Source of the DNA: JBBKXP01 sp038251315
GTDB taxonomy: Bacteria; Pseudomonadota; Alphaproteobacteria; Rhodobacterales; Rhodobacteraceae
Direction: 5' to 3'
Length of the DNA: 13,473 nucleotides
Assembly (NCBI GenBank): GCA_038251315.1
Contig: JBBSBK010000100.1
Coordinates: 1 to 13,473 of the forward strand
Part shown: positions 7,899-13,473 of the stretch, piece by piece
Position numbering within the stretch: the first letter of the stretch is position 1
Layout: the number at the start of each line of letters is the position of its first letter
The notes under the pieces: model-generated
The model's database searches: none
Seen by the model: the letters and a program-made list of their open reading frames with translations, nothing else
What the model was told of the DNA's origin: nothing
Position numbers and translations under genes: made by a program

Positions 7899-8297
7899 AT
7901 GACGACGGACACAGAAACTCAAGGCTGGTTCAGTGAAGCGACGGCGACATTCGGCGACCGACTGGCCGGGGCGCGCGAAAACGCGGGACTTTCGGTCGCA
8001 GAGTTGGCCGGGCAGATCGGCGTCGCCAGCAAGGTTATCGACGCGTGGGAGGCTGACGCGAAAGAACCCCGCGCCAACCGGCTGCAAATGCTGGCCGGAT
8101 TGCTAGGCGTGTCGCTGACCTGGCTGATGACGGGTGCCGGCGACGGGCCTGATGCGCCAGAGGACACCACCCCGATCACAGCGGATGTCGCCGCGATCCT
8201 TGGCGAAATGCGCGCCCTGCGCCAGACCATCGGGCAGTCGGGCGACCGGCTGGCCGTGCTGGAAAAGCGGCTGCGCAAGCAACTGACTGTCGCCTGA
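7899..8297 (+). CDS. Small XRE-family helix-turn-helix regulator with C-terminal coiled coil
   Basis: This 132-residue protein has a Cro/C1-type helix-turn-helix at about residues 18-75 (GDRLAGARENAGLSVAELAG, then VIDAWEADAKEPRANRL and SLTWLMTG). An acidic, proline-rich linker (about 80-94) is followed by a likely amphipathic helix or coiled coil at about 95-130 (VAAILGEMRALRQTI, RLAVLEKRLRKQL), which may mediate oligomerisation. No ligand or protease domain is present, so it is a stand-alone DNA-binding protein. It ends 3 bp before sdhE and is probably co-transcribed with it. Its target genes cannot be told from the sequence; autoregulation is possible. Confidence 0.87.
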   Translation: MTTDTETQGWFSEATATFGDRLAGARENAGLSVAELAGQIGVASKVIDAWEADAKEPRANRLQMLAGLLGVSLTWLMTGAGDGPDAPEDTTPITADVAAILGEMRALRQTIGQSGDRLAVLEKRLRKQLTVA

Positions 8298-8300
8298 TCA

Positions 8301-8564
8301 ATGGACGACGTGCGGCGCAAACGGCTGGCGATGCGGGCGATGCGGCGCGGGATCAAGGAGATGGATCTGATCCTGTCTGATTTTGCCGGGCGCAGGCTGG
8401 CGACGATGGACAGCGCGGGTCTGGACGAGTTCGAGGCGCTGCTGGACGAAAACGATCACGACGTACTGGGCTGGATCACAGGCCAGATCGCGGTGCCACC
8501 CGAATTTGCGCCGCTGATCGTCGATATTCGCCAAGGGGCGCAGGGGTTGACGCGATCCGTTTGA
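8301..8564 (+). CDS. sdhE: FAD assembly factor SdhE (succinate dehydrogenase assembly factor 2)
   Basis: This 87-residue protein of the SdhE/Sdh5 (DUF339) family helps attach FAD covalently to the flavoprotein subunit SdhA of succinate dehydrogenase, in the cytoplasm. The diagnostic RGxxE motif is present as RGIKEMDLIL (R16, G17, E20), followed by the small helical bundle ending in DVLGWITGQ. The length matches the family (80-95). The gene starts 3 bp after the XRE regulator stop, so the two are probably one transcript. No sdh structural genes are in the window, so it acts on a complex encoded elsewhere. Confidence 0.93.
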   Translation: MDDVRRKRLAMRAMRRGIKEMDLILSDFAGRRLATMDSAGLDEFEALLDENDHDVLGWITGQIAVPPEFAPLIVDIRQGAQGLTRSV

Positions 8565-8687
8565 AATTTCGCCAAATTGGCCGCATTTCGTCCCGAACTA
8601 CCTCCCACAATTCAACGCTTGGTTTAACCGATTGTTCGGCAATTTGGCCCATTCCTGCCCTCAGCAGCGAAGAAGGGACCATTTGCA
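8565..8687 (+). promoter_or_regulatory. Upstream region of the MarR-type regulator with several short palindromes
   Basis: This 123-bp gap is richer in AT than its surroundings. It holds GAAATTTC (8563-8570, overlapping the sdhE stop), the 11-bp odd dyad GCCAAATTGGC (8571-8581), GGTTTAACC (8621-8629), and GGCAATTTGGCC (8638-8649), which resembles the inverse of the first CCAAATT site. AGAAGGGA (8671-8678) is the ribosome site of the next gene. MarR regulators commonly bind such dyads in their own promoter; that is an inference here. No clear -35/-10 was assigned. Confidence 0.45.
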
Positions 8688-9209
8688 ATGAGCGTTCATC
8701 CAGAGATCGGCACCGCGCCGGGCGGCCCCGGCCCGCAGATCCGCAACAGCGCCTTCATGGCGTCCTATCTTGAATCCCTGACACTGGTCGAACGGCTGCA
8801 CCGTTTGTTGCTGGACGTCATCAAGGACGAATTCGAACGGGTCGGGGTGCTGGAAATCAACCCGGTGCAGGCGCTGCTGCTGTTCAACGTCGGCGAAAAC
8901 GAGGTGACGGCAGGCGAATTGAAAACGCGCGGCTACTATCAAGGCAGCAACGTCAGCTACAATCTCAAGAAACTGGTCGATATGAATTACATGCACCACC
9001 AGCGGTGCGAAATCGACCGCCGATCAGTCCGCGTGCGCCTGACCGAAAAGGGGAGGCGGGTGCGCGACACGGTGGCCAAACTCTTCGCCGCCCACGCCGA
9101 CGGACTGCAAAGCCGGGGATTTGTCGATATGGACGGGATGGACGAGATCGCGACCGCCCTGCGCCGGATCGAACGCTATTGGGCGGATCAGATCCGCTAT
9201 ATCTACTGA
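8688..9209 (+). CDS. MarR-type winged-helix regulator, LdtR-like
   Basis: This 173-residue protein has a winged helix at about residues 58-123: NPVQALLLFNVGENEVTAGEL, the recognition segment YYQGSNVSYNLKKLVD (about 83-98), and the wing DRRSVRVRLTEKGRRV (about 110-125). Flanking N- and C-terminal helices (ESLTLVERLHRLLLDVIKDEF; DEIATALRRIERYW) are typical dimerisation elements of the family. The overall pattern resembles the alphaproteobacterial LdtR regulators described in Liberibacter, which control L,D-transpeptidase and stress genes, but the target here is unknown. The start has a good AGAAGGGA site 9 bases upstream. Its last 186 bases are overlapped antisense by the convergent DUF1194 frame. 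Confidence 0.85.
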   Translation: MSVHPEIGTAPGGPGPQIRNSAFMASYLESLTLVERLHRLLLDVIKDEFERVGVLEINPVQALLLFNVGENEVTAGELKTRGYYQGSNVSYNLKKLVDMNYMHHQRCEIDRRSVRVRLTEKGRRVRDTVAKLFAAHADGLQSRGFVDMDGMDEIATALRRIERYWADQIRYIY

Positions 9210-9923
9210 CCAACCCCCGGGGGCCGGATCGGCGCTGCCCACGACGATCACCTGCAATTCGCGCATCAGCTTGCGCCGCATCGCCGCCTGATAGCTGTCG
9301 AACCCGATGGAAGTTTCGACAAAGGCGTCGGCGCCCCGGATCACATAGGCGCGGTAATAAGACGACAGTTCCTTGATGTCCTCTTGCCGCCGGTCGGTCG
9401 AATGGGCCCCGGCGGCCCCGACCGTCAGCCCGTTGATGGTGATCCCCGCAGGCAGGTCCGTCACGTCCTGCGGCCGCGGCCCGGTGTTCGACGGGCCATC
9501 GCCGGACAGGTCCAGCGTCAGGCGGGCACAATCGGGCCGCTGCGCGAGCAGTGCGCCGCCGTAGATCATCGCGTTGCCGACGGCGGTGCTGGGATCGGCG
9601 GGGCCGCGTTGTCCGGCCAGCAAACCGGCGATGACAGCGTCAAGGCTGGCCGCGTCCGTGATATCGATCCAAGGCTGGATCAGGGTTTGCGCGGCAGGGG
9701 CACTCCATTCAAAGACGGCCAAGGCTACGGGCGCGGCGGGTTCGCTCAGCAGGGCGGCGCGGACTTCGGGCGCGTTCAGCGCACTTGCCAGCCCGTCGCG
9801 TTGCTGGCGGTATTCGGCGACGTCGACCGATCCCGAAACATCCAGTCCCAGCGCCAATGCCTGTCGACAGTCGGCCTGGACCGACGGCGCCAGCAGCGCC
9901 AGCGCAACCGCCAACCGGATCAT
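9024..9923 (-). CDS. Secreted DUF1194 von Willebrand A protein, with an unusual antisense C-terminal tail
   Basis: The frame encodes 299 residues. A signal peptide (MIRLAVALALLAPSVQA, cleavage near residue 17) is followed by a DUF1194/VWA domain (about 18-228) with a metal site: DVSGS (D28, S30, S32), T113 and DLSGDG (from D138). C19 and C132 may form a disulfide. It aligns along its whole length with the upstream paralogue, down to AAMRRKLMRELQVIVVG. The paralogue ends about 12 residues later, but this frame continues about 65 residues more, with most of the tail lying antisense to the MarR-type gene. The tail has no family features. A one-base shift at the C5G5 run (9214-9223) would bring a TAG at 9203-9205 into frame, so the true end may be near 9203. 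The ATG overlaps the preceding stop (ATGA, 9920-9923). Function is unknown; it is probably a periplasmic metal-dependent binding protein. Confidence 0.82.
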   Translation of the reverse strand: MIRLAVALALLAPSVQADCRQALALGLDVSGSVDVAEYRQQRDGLASALNAPEVRAALLSEPAAPVALAVFEWSAPAAQTLIQPWIDITDAASLDAVIAGLLAGQRGPADPSTAVGNAMIYGGALLAQRPDCARLTLDLSGDGPSNTGPRPQDVTDLPAGITINGLTVGAAGAHSTDRRQEDIKELSSYYRAYVIRGADAFVETSIGFDSYQAAMRRKLMRELQVIVVGSADPAPGGWSVDIADLIRPIAFDPAQGGRDLVHPVHIDKSPALQSVGVGGEEFGHRVAHPPPLFGQAHAD

Positions 9924-10621
9924 CCGCGTGGCCCCGTGGCCATCGGTTCACCGCTGACGCTGACGAGCATCAGTTCGCGCAACAGCTTGCGCCGCATCGC
10001 CGCCGCATAGTCGTCGAAACCGTCGGCGACCTCGATGAACGCGCCGGGGCCGTGCCGAACCTCGCCCTGATAAAACGCCAAGAGGTTGCCGCTGGCGATG
10101 TAATCGCCCCCGGCAATCATCAGGCCATTGACGACCACACCGCTGAAATCAAAGGCGGCATAGGCGTCGGCGGGGCCGAAACCTTCGTTGTTCACGCCGT
10201 CGCCCGCCATATCGACGGTGCGGGTGAGGCAATCAGGACCGCGCGCTAGAAGCGTCGCCGCATGGCCAAGCGCGTATCCGGCAGCGGTCGGCATGTCGGT
10301 GCGGCTGCGCGGGCTTTGGGCGATGATGGCCGCGGCGCGGGCCAGATGGTCGGCGGACATCACCGGCGCAAGTGGCAGAATATCGACCTGCGAAAACCGC
10401 CCGCTCCATTCGAAAACGGCCAACGCCACGGGATCGTCGCTGGCCAGAAAGGCCGCGACCACCTCAGGATCGGTCAGGGCGGCGGCAAGACCCAGACGCT
10501 GCAACCGATCCTCGGTCGCATCGACCGACGACGACACGTCGATTGCCAGTCCCAGCGCCAGCCGACAGGCTGACGCCGGAGCGGGCAGCAACATCAGGGC
10601 AAGGGCTGCGGCCCTTACCAA
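9920..10621 (-). CDS. Secreted DUF1194 von Willebrand A protein
   Basis: This 233-residue exported protein has a signal peptide MVRAAALALMLLPAPASA and a VWA-like DUF1194 domain. The metal-site motifs are DVSSS (D28, S30, S32), T112 and DMAGDG (from D137), with cysteines C19 and C131 placed as in the neighbouring paralogue. VWA domains of this sort bind a divalent ion and usually a protein partner; no specific role is established for the family. The start is TTG at 10619-10621, overlapping the glyoxalase stop region. It is preferred because it gives a positive residue followed by the hydrophobic core, while the next ATG (residue 10) would cut the signal peptide short. It overlaps the second DUF1194 gene by 4 bp, so the two are coupled and probably act together. 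Confidence 0.87.
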   Translation of the reverse strand: MVRAAALALMLLPAPASACRLALGLAIDVSSSVDATEDRLQRLGLAAALTDPEVVAAFLASDDPVALAVFEWSGRFSQVDILPLAPVMSADHLARAAAIIAQSPRSRTDMPTAAGYALGHAATLLARGPDCLTRTVDMAGDGVNNEGFGPADAYAAFDFSGVVVNGLMIAGGDYIASGNLLAFYQGEVRHGPGAFIEVADGFDDYAAAMRRKLLRELMLVSVSGEPMATGPRG

Positions 10622-11043
10622 TGGCCGGTGTTTTGCATGCTGGTCCAGGGTTCGGCCTTGGGCAGGGCATCGCCCTTCTGCAGCAGTTCGATCGAGATGT
10701 TGTCGGGCGAGCGCACAAAGGCCATGTGGCCATCGCGGGGCGGGCGGTTGATGGTCACGCCGTTGTCCATCAGGTGCTGACAGGTGGCGTAGATATCATC
10801 GACCCGGTAGGCCAGATGCCCGAAATGGCGACCGTCTGATGGCAGACCTGCGTCGCCATCCCAGTTGTAAGTCAGTTCGACGGGGCAGTCCTCGTCGCCG
10901 GGGGCTGCCATGAAAATAAGGCTGAACCGCCCGCCGTCGTTGTCGATCCGCCGGGTTTCGCGCAGACCCAGCAGTTCAAAGAACGCGCGGGTGGCATCTA
11001 GGTCTTTTACCCGGATCATCGTGTGCAGGTATTTGGTCGGCAT
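10615..11043 (-). CDS. gloA: Lactoylglutathione lyase (glyoxalase I)
   Basis: This 142-residue VOC-superfamily enzyme isomerises the hemithioacetal of methylglyoxal and glutathione to S-lactoylglutathione, a cytoplasmic detoxification step. The four metal ligands expected of the family are in place: H7 (KYLHTMIRV), E56 (PVELTYNW), H76 (FGHLAYRV) and E119 (ISIELLQ), with spacing close to the E. coli enzyme. The short form suggests the nickel/cobalt class, which is inferred. The start MPTKYLHTMIRV at 11043 is the family N-terminus; an in-frame ATG at 11097 would add 18 residues unlike the family. The gene end overlaps the start of the first DUF1194 gene by 7 bp, linking it to that pair, while 71 bp separate it from the Slam gene upstream. 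Confidence 0.92.
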   Translation of the reverse strand: MPTKYLHTMIRVKDLDATRAFFELLGLRETRRIDNDGGRFSLIFMAAPGDEDCPVELTYNWDGDAGLPSDGRHFGHLAYRVDDIYATCQHLMDNGVTINRPPRDGHMAFVRSPDNISIELLQKGDALPKAEPWTSMQNTGHW

Positions 11044-11103
11044 TGGCAGGCTCCATTCTGTGGCATCGCCGAAAAGCCTAGCACGGATAGGGGCCAAGAC
11101 CAG

Positions 11104-11117
11104 TGACGCTTGCGTCA
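11104..11117. repeat. 14-bp perfect palindrome at the end of the Slam gene
   Basis: TGACGCTTGCGTCA pairs as TGACGC (11104-11109) with GCGTCA (11112-11117) around TT. It includes the Slam stop codon (11115-11117). No T-run follows on the minus strand, so it is a poor terminator. It could be a short mRNA hairpin or a protein-binding site for the 71-bp gap before gloA. Confidence 0.4.
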
Positions 11118-12473
11118 GAAGGTCGACCGAAGGCCAAAGCGCAACGAGACTTCGCTGCGGTTAAACCGGCTGACGTTACTGTCTGCCCGCAGCGCCCCCA
11201 GTGTCACGACAGGAGCGAACCCGGCATAGCCGTAATCGGGAAATGCCATTTCGAACGACCCGAAAACGGATCGGTCCTGCCTGCCGCCGGGCACCGCAAA
11301 GGGGAAGGCATAGTCGGGATAGTCGGCGAAACTCGCCCCCAACGTCGCCCGAACCTGTGCCGGGCCCATAGGTTGTGCGGGGGCAAAGCTGATCTGCGCC
11401 GTATAGATGTCGGACCGGGCATTTGCGTTCGCACTTTGCGTTCCGTCCCAGCCGAGCGATCCCGACATTTGCGCCCCGCCGGGCAGCGTCCAAGCCAGGC
11501 TTGCATCAAGGGCCCGCGCCATATCGGCCGGTTGGTTCAAGTCGAAGCGTTGTTCGATCTGAGAGCCGAACCGGGCGCGCAGGGTGTCGCTCAGCGCCAG
11601 ATTGCGATCAACCGAAGCGCGCACATAAGTGTAATTGACCTCGCCACCATACCAACTTCGGCCAAGGGCAAAGGCTCCGGCGATCTGGCCATTCTTCAGG
11701 GCGCGCACATGGCGCACTTCGCCCTCCGCCAGCGCGGACGCGAAATCGCCATTGGTGCTGGTCGGGGACAACGCTCGCGCTTCGGACGACAACCAGACAC
11801 CCCTGTCATAAAGTCGCCCGGTCAATGTTGTCTGACTGACCGCAGTTCTGTCCAACTGATAGCTGACCCGCAGATCGGCACTGGCCGTCAATCCCGGCAG
11901 GGCCTGCGCACTGCCGCTTAGAATTCCGACAAAGGGCAGGCCGTCGATGATGTTGTAAAGATCGGCGCTGCCGCCGTTGACGTTGTTGGAGGGCGCGAAG
12001 GACAATTGCACGTCGGTCTGCCAGGGGTTCAACGCCCGCAATCCGCGATAATCCGCTTGATTTTGTTCATAGTCCTGCGGCGTCGGCGCGACCGTGGCCG
12101 CGCGTCGCAGCCAGAACTGCGACAGTGTGAATCGGTCCTCGTTGGCTGCCGCCAGGGCAGTCAGGCGGGCAGCCTCGTACTTCTGCCGCGACGTCGAGGA
12201 TGCCGCATAGGCGCGCGCGCCTGCCATGCGGCCTTGTGCGGGGCGGCCCAGTCGGGGTTCGACCGCCGCCAGAACGATCAGCGCGGCGCGGTCGGCCGGG
12301 TCGGCTTGCAGCAACCCGGCGGCAAGCTGGCGGGCAATATCGAACTCGCCCGTCAACACCGCAGCCTGCGCCGCTGCGCGCGCCTGATCGCGGGTCATCT
12401 CGACTGTGGTCTGCGCCGTTGCGGCAGTTGCCAGCAGAAGGAATCCGGTGCAAAGCGCCCTAAGGATTGACAA
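11115..12473 (-). CDS. Slam-like outer-membrane protein (surface lipoprotein assembly modifier, DUF560)
   Basis: This 452-residue protein is predicted to carry lipoproteins across the outer membrane. A signal peptide (MSILRALCTGFLLLATAATA, about 1-20) precedes an alanine-rich helical TPR-like periplasmic domain (about 28-130: DQARAAAQAAVLTGEFDIARQLAAG). A beta-barrel follows (about 150-452), opening with NPWQTDVQLSFAPSNNVNGG, which resembles the Slam 'APSSNINNA' entry strand. It continues with alternating strands and ends YAGFAPVVTLGALRADSNVS then FGLRSTF, with the terminal Phe typical of BamA-folded barrels. The start is TTG (12471-12473), 14 bases inside the end of the lipoprotein gene; no good ribosome site or in-frame ATG is nearby, so translation is probably coupled. 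Length and layout match DUF560 Slams. A generic TPR-linked porin is the alternative. Confidence 0.83.
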   Translation of the reverse strand: MSILRALCTGFLLLATAATAQTTVEMTRDQARAAAQAAVLTGEFDIARQLAAGLLQADPADRAALIVLAAVEPRLGRPAQGRMAGARAYAASSTSRQKYEAARLTALAAANEDRFTLSQFWLRRAATVAPTPQDYEQNQADYRGLRALNPWQTDVQLSFAPSNNVNGGSADLYNIIDGLPFVGILSGSAQALPGLTASADLRVSYQLDRTAVSQTTLTGRLYDRGVWLSSEARALSPTSTNGDFASALAEGEVRHVRALKNGQIAGAFALGRSWYGGEVNYTYVRASVDRNLALSDTLRARFGSQIEQRFDLNQPADMARALDASLAWTLPGGAQMSGSLGWDGTQSANANARSDIYTAQISFAPAQPMGPAQVRATLGASFADYPDYAFPFAVPGGRQDRSVFGSFEMAFPDYGYAGFAPVVTLGALRADSNVSRFNRSEVSLRFGLRSTF

Positions 12474-13413
12474 TTGAGCAGATCGGCGCGCTTCCCGGCT
12501 CGCCGCATTTGGTCAGAACGAAGATGCCGTATTCCTGTTCCAGGTCGATGTCGTCGATGAAGTCGCCGTCGAGGTGGATCGACCCCGCCAGACCCGTTGC
12601 GTCGGTGCCTCCAAATATCCCGCCAAATGTGCCGACGGCGGTCTGATCAGCTTTTGCTGCCGTGCCGTCAAAGGTACCGTTCGCCGCAATCGTCGTCGGG
12701 AGCAGAAAGACGTTCGGCAATGATGTGCCGATCACTGCAGCCGTCGCCGGATCGAGGTTGGTAAACACCCGGTCGGTGATGGCGCCGTTGACACTGTTAT
12801 CGCCAAAGTCGGCATTGATGAAGACGTTGCCGGTCACCTGCGCCGGCTGATCCGGCAGCAAGGCGGGGTTGGGCGATCCGGGGACAGGCAGCAGCTGTGC
12901 GCCGTCAGCATCAAGGTTGCTGAGCCCGGCATAGGTGCCGGCATAACTGACCAGTCCGGTCGCCGGAGTCGCCGAAAACGCTTCATTGCGCCCATAGTAG
13001 CTGCCGCCGAAAAACTTGGTGAACTGTCCGCCGTCGATGATGGCTCCGGCCTTGACCGTGCCGTCAGGCGTCTCGGCGACGATCGCCACGAACATCCGGT
13101 CCAGCGGGTCGTCCTGATAGCTGTAGGCGGTGTATCCCGGCACGTCGAGCGCCGCATTGCGGATGTATTCGACAAGCGGATAATCGGTATTTGTGCGGTC
13201 AAGTGCCTTCATGTCGACCAGCAGCAGGCCGGTCGCCGGATTGTAGGCAATGGCGGTCAGGTCATTGCTCAGACTTGTGGGAATCGCGACCGGTGTCGCG
13301 GGGGTGTTGGGGTCCGTCGGCGTCGTCGGCGGGCCGCCGAAGGTGAACGGCTGCCCGTCGCCGCATCCGACAAGAAGGACTAACGCGCTCATGGCGGAAA
13401 ACTTGCGGATCAT
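12460..13413 (-). CDS. TbpB-like surface lipoprotein, probable Slam substrate
   Basis: This 317-residue lipoprotein has a lipoprotein signal MIRKFSAMSALVLLVGC with a perfect LVGC lipobox; C17 would be acylated, followed by GDG. A Thr/Pro-rich linker (about 28-46) could span away from the membrane. The C-terminal half (about 150-300) has the pattern of the transferrin-binding-protein-B-like eight-strand barrel: LVSYAGTYAG, NVFINADFGDNSVNGAIT, AANGTFDGTA and GTFGGIFGGTDATGLAGSI, then EYGIFVL. Two late cysteines (C303, C312) may pair. TbpB-type barrels are the usual substrates of Slam proteins, and the Slam gene overlaps its end by 14 bp. The ligand is unknown; no TonB receptor or heme/iron gene lies beside it in the window. 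The ATG at 13413 gives the R-K charged n-region and is preferred over the internal ATG at residue 8. Confidence 0.82.
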   Translation of the reverse strand: MIRKFSAMSALVLLVGCGDGQPFTFGGPPTTPTDPNTPATPVAIPTSLSNDLTAIAYNPATGLLLVDMKALDRTNTDYPLVEYIRNAALDVPGYTAYSYQDDPLDRMFVAIVAETPDGTVKAGAIIDGGQFTKFFGGSYYGRNEAFSATPATGLVSYAGTYAGLSNLDADGAQLLPVPGSPNPALLPDQPAQVTGNVFINADFGDNSVNGAITDRVFTNLDPATAAVIGTSLPNVFLLPTTIAANGTFDGTAAKADQTAVGTFGGIFGGTDATGLAGSIHLDGDFIDDIDLEQEYGIFVLTKCGEPGSAPICSIVNP

Positions 13414-13431
13414 CTGGGGCCCCGGTCTGCT

Positions 13432-13457
13432 GATATTTGCCTGACCCGCACGGTCAA
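13432..13457 (-). promoter_or_regulatory. Possible promoter of the lipoprotein-Slam operon
   Basis: On the minus strand TTGACC (13452-13457) could be a -35, with AATATC/ATATCA (13431-13437) downstream as a weak -10. The spacing is only 14-15 bases, shorter than usual. The upstream context is cut by the window end. Confidence 0.22.
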
Positions 13458-13473
13458 CAGAACTGCGGACAAA

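Noticed and set aside
10548..10575. Lipoprotein signal in the first DUF1194 protein (ASAC)
   Set aside because: The residue at -3 is Ala rather than Leu, and the same cysteine is preceded by QAD in the paralogue. A paired-cysteine role with C131/C132 is more likely.
11084..11097. Sigma-54-like GG/GC promoter for gloA (TTGGCC...GTGCT on the minus strand)
   Set aside because: The distance between the GG and GC elements is 11 rather than 10 bases and the rest of the consensus is poor.
11103..11921. A 272-codon plus-strand frame antisense to the Slam gene
   Set aside because: It has low-complexity Arg/Gly/Gln composition and no motif; the minus-strand barrel protein explains the region.

Overview
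The window looks like chromosomal DNA of an alphaproteobacterium, most likely Rhodobacterales (Roseobacter/Rhodobacter relatives). The reasons are the high GC, coding on both strands with almost no gaps, a half-size FrcA-type sugar ABC ATPase, an XRE-SdhE pair, an LdtR-like MarR regulator and DUF1194 proteins. This placement comes from gene content only. No rRNA, tRNA, CRISPR array, insertion sequence, phage gene or attachment site was seen. No stretch over 300 bases lacks a gene; the largest gap is the 178 bp frcB-ROK divergent promoter.

Layout. (1) 1-2233, plus strand: the end of a hydantoinase/oxoprolinase A subunit (cut by the window edge) followed by its B subunit, for ATP-driven opening of hydantoin- or oxoproline-like rings. 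(2) 2237-5231, minus strand: a complete carbohydrate ABC importer in the order binding protein, permease, ATPase, closely matching fructose importer FrcBCA. A strong hairpin lies between the binding-protein and permease genes. (3) 5410-6615, plus strand: a divergent ROK-family regulator, probably the repressor of the importer, with an AT-rich inverted repeat in the shared promoter region. (4) 6612-7814, minus strand: a class I aspartate/prephenate-type aminotransferase. (5) 7899-9209, plus strand: a small XRE regulator, the SDH flavinylation factor SdhE and an LdtR-like MarR regulator. (6) 9024-13413, minus strand, read from right to left: a TbpB-like lipoprotein, a Slam (DUF560) outer-membrane protein overlapping it, glyoxalase I, and two tandem secreted DUF1194 von Willebrand A proteins.

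The most interesting part is 11115-13413. A lipoprotein with a perfect lipobox and a C-terminal TbpB-like barrel is co-encoded with a Slam translocator. This is the architecture of the surface-lipoprotein export pathway also called type XI secretion, here in an alphaproteobacterium and without a TonB receptor in view. The second point of interest is the distal DUF1194 gene. It lacks a stop where its paralogue ends and runs about 186 bp antisense into the convergent MarR-type gene, starting just after a C5G5 run. That could be a real 3' extension or a one-base homopolymer error.

Within each strand block the genes are tightly packed (ATGA overlaps, 3 bp gaps, stop-start overlaps), which suggests translational coupling in the frc, XRE-sdhE and gloA-DUF1194 groups. 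All functional calls were made by reading motifs; no database search was run.
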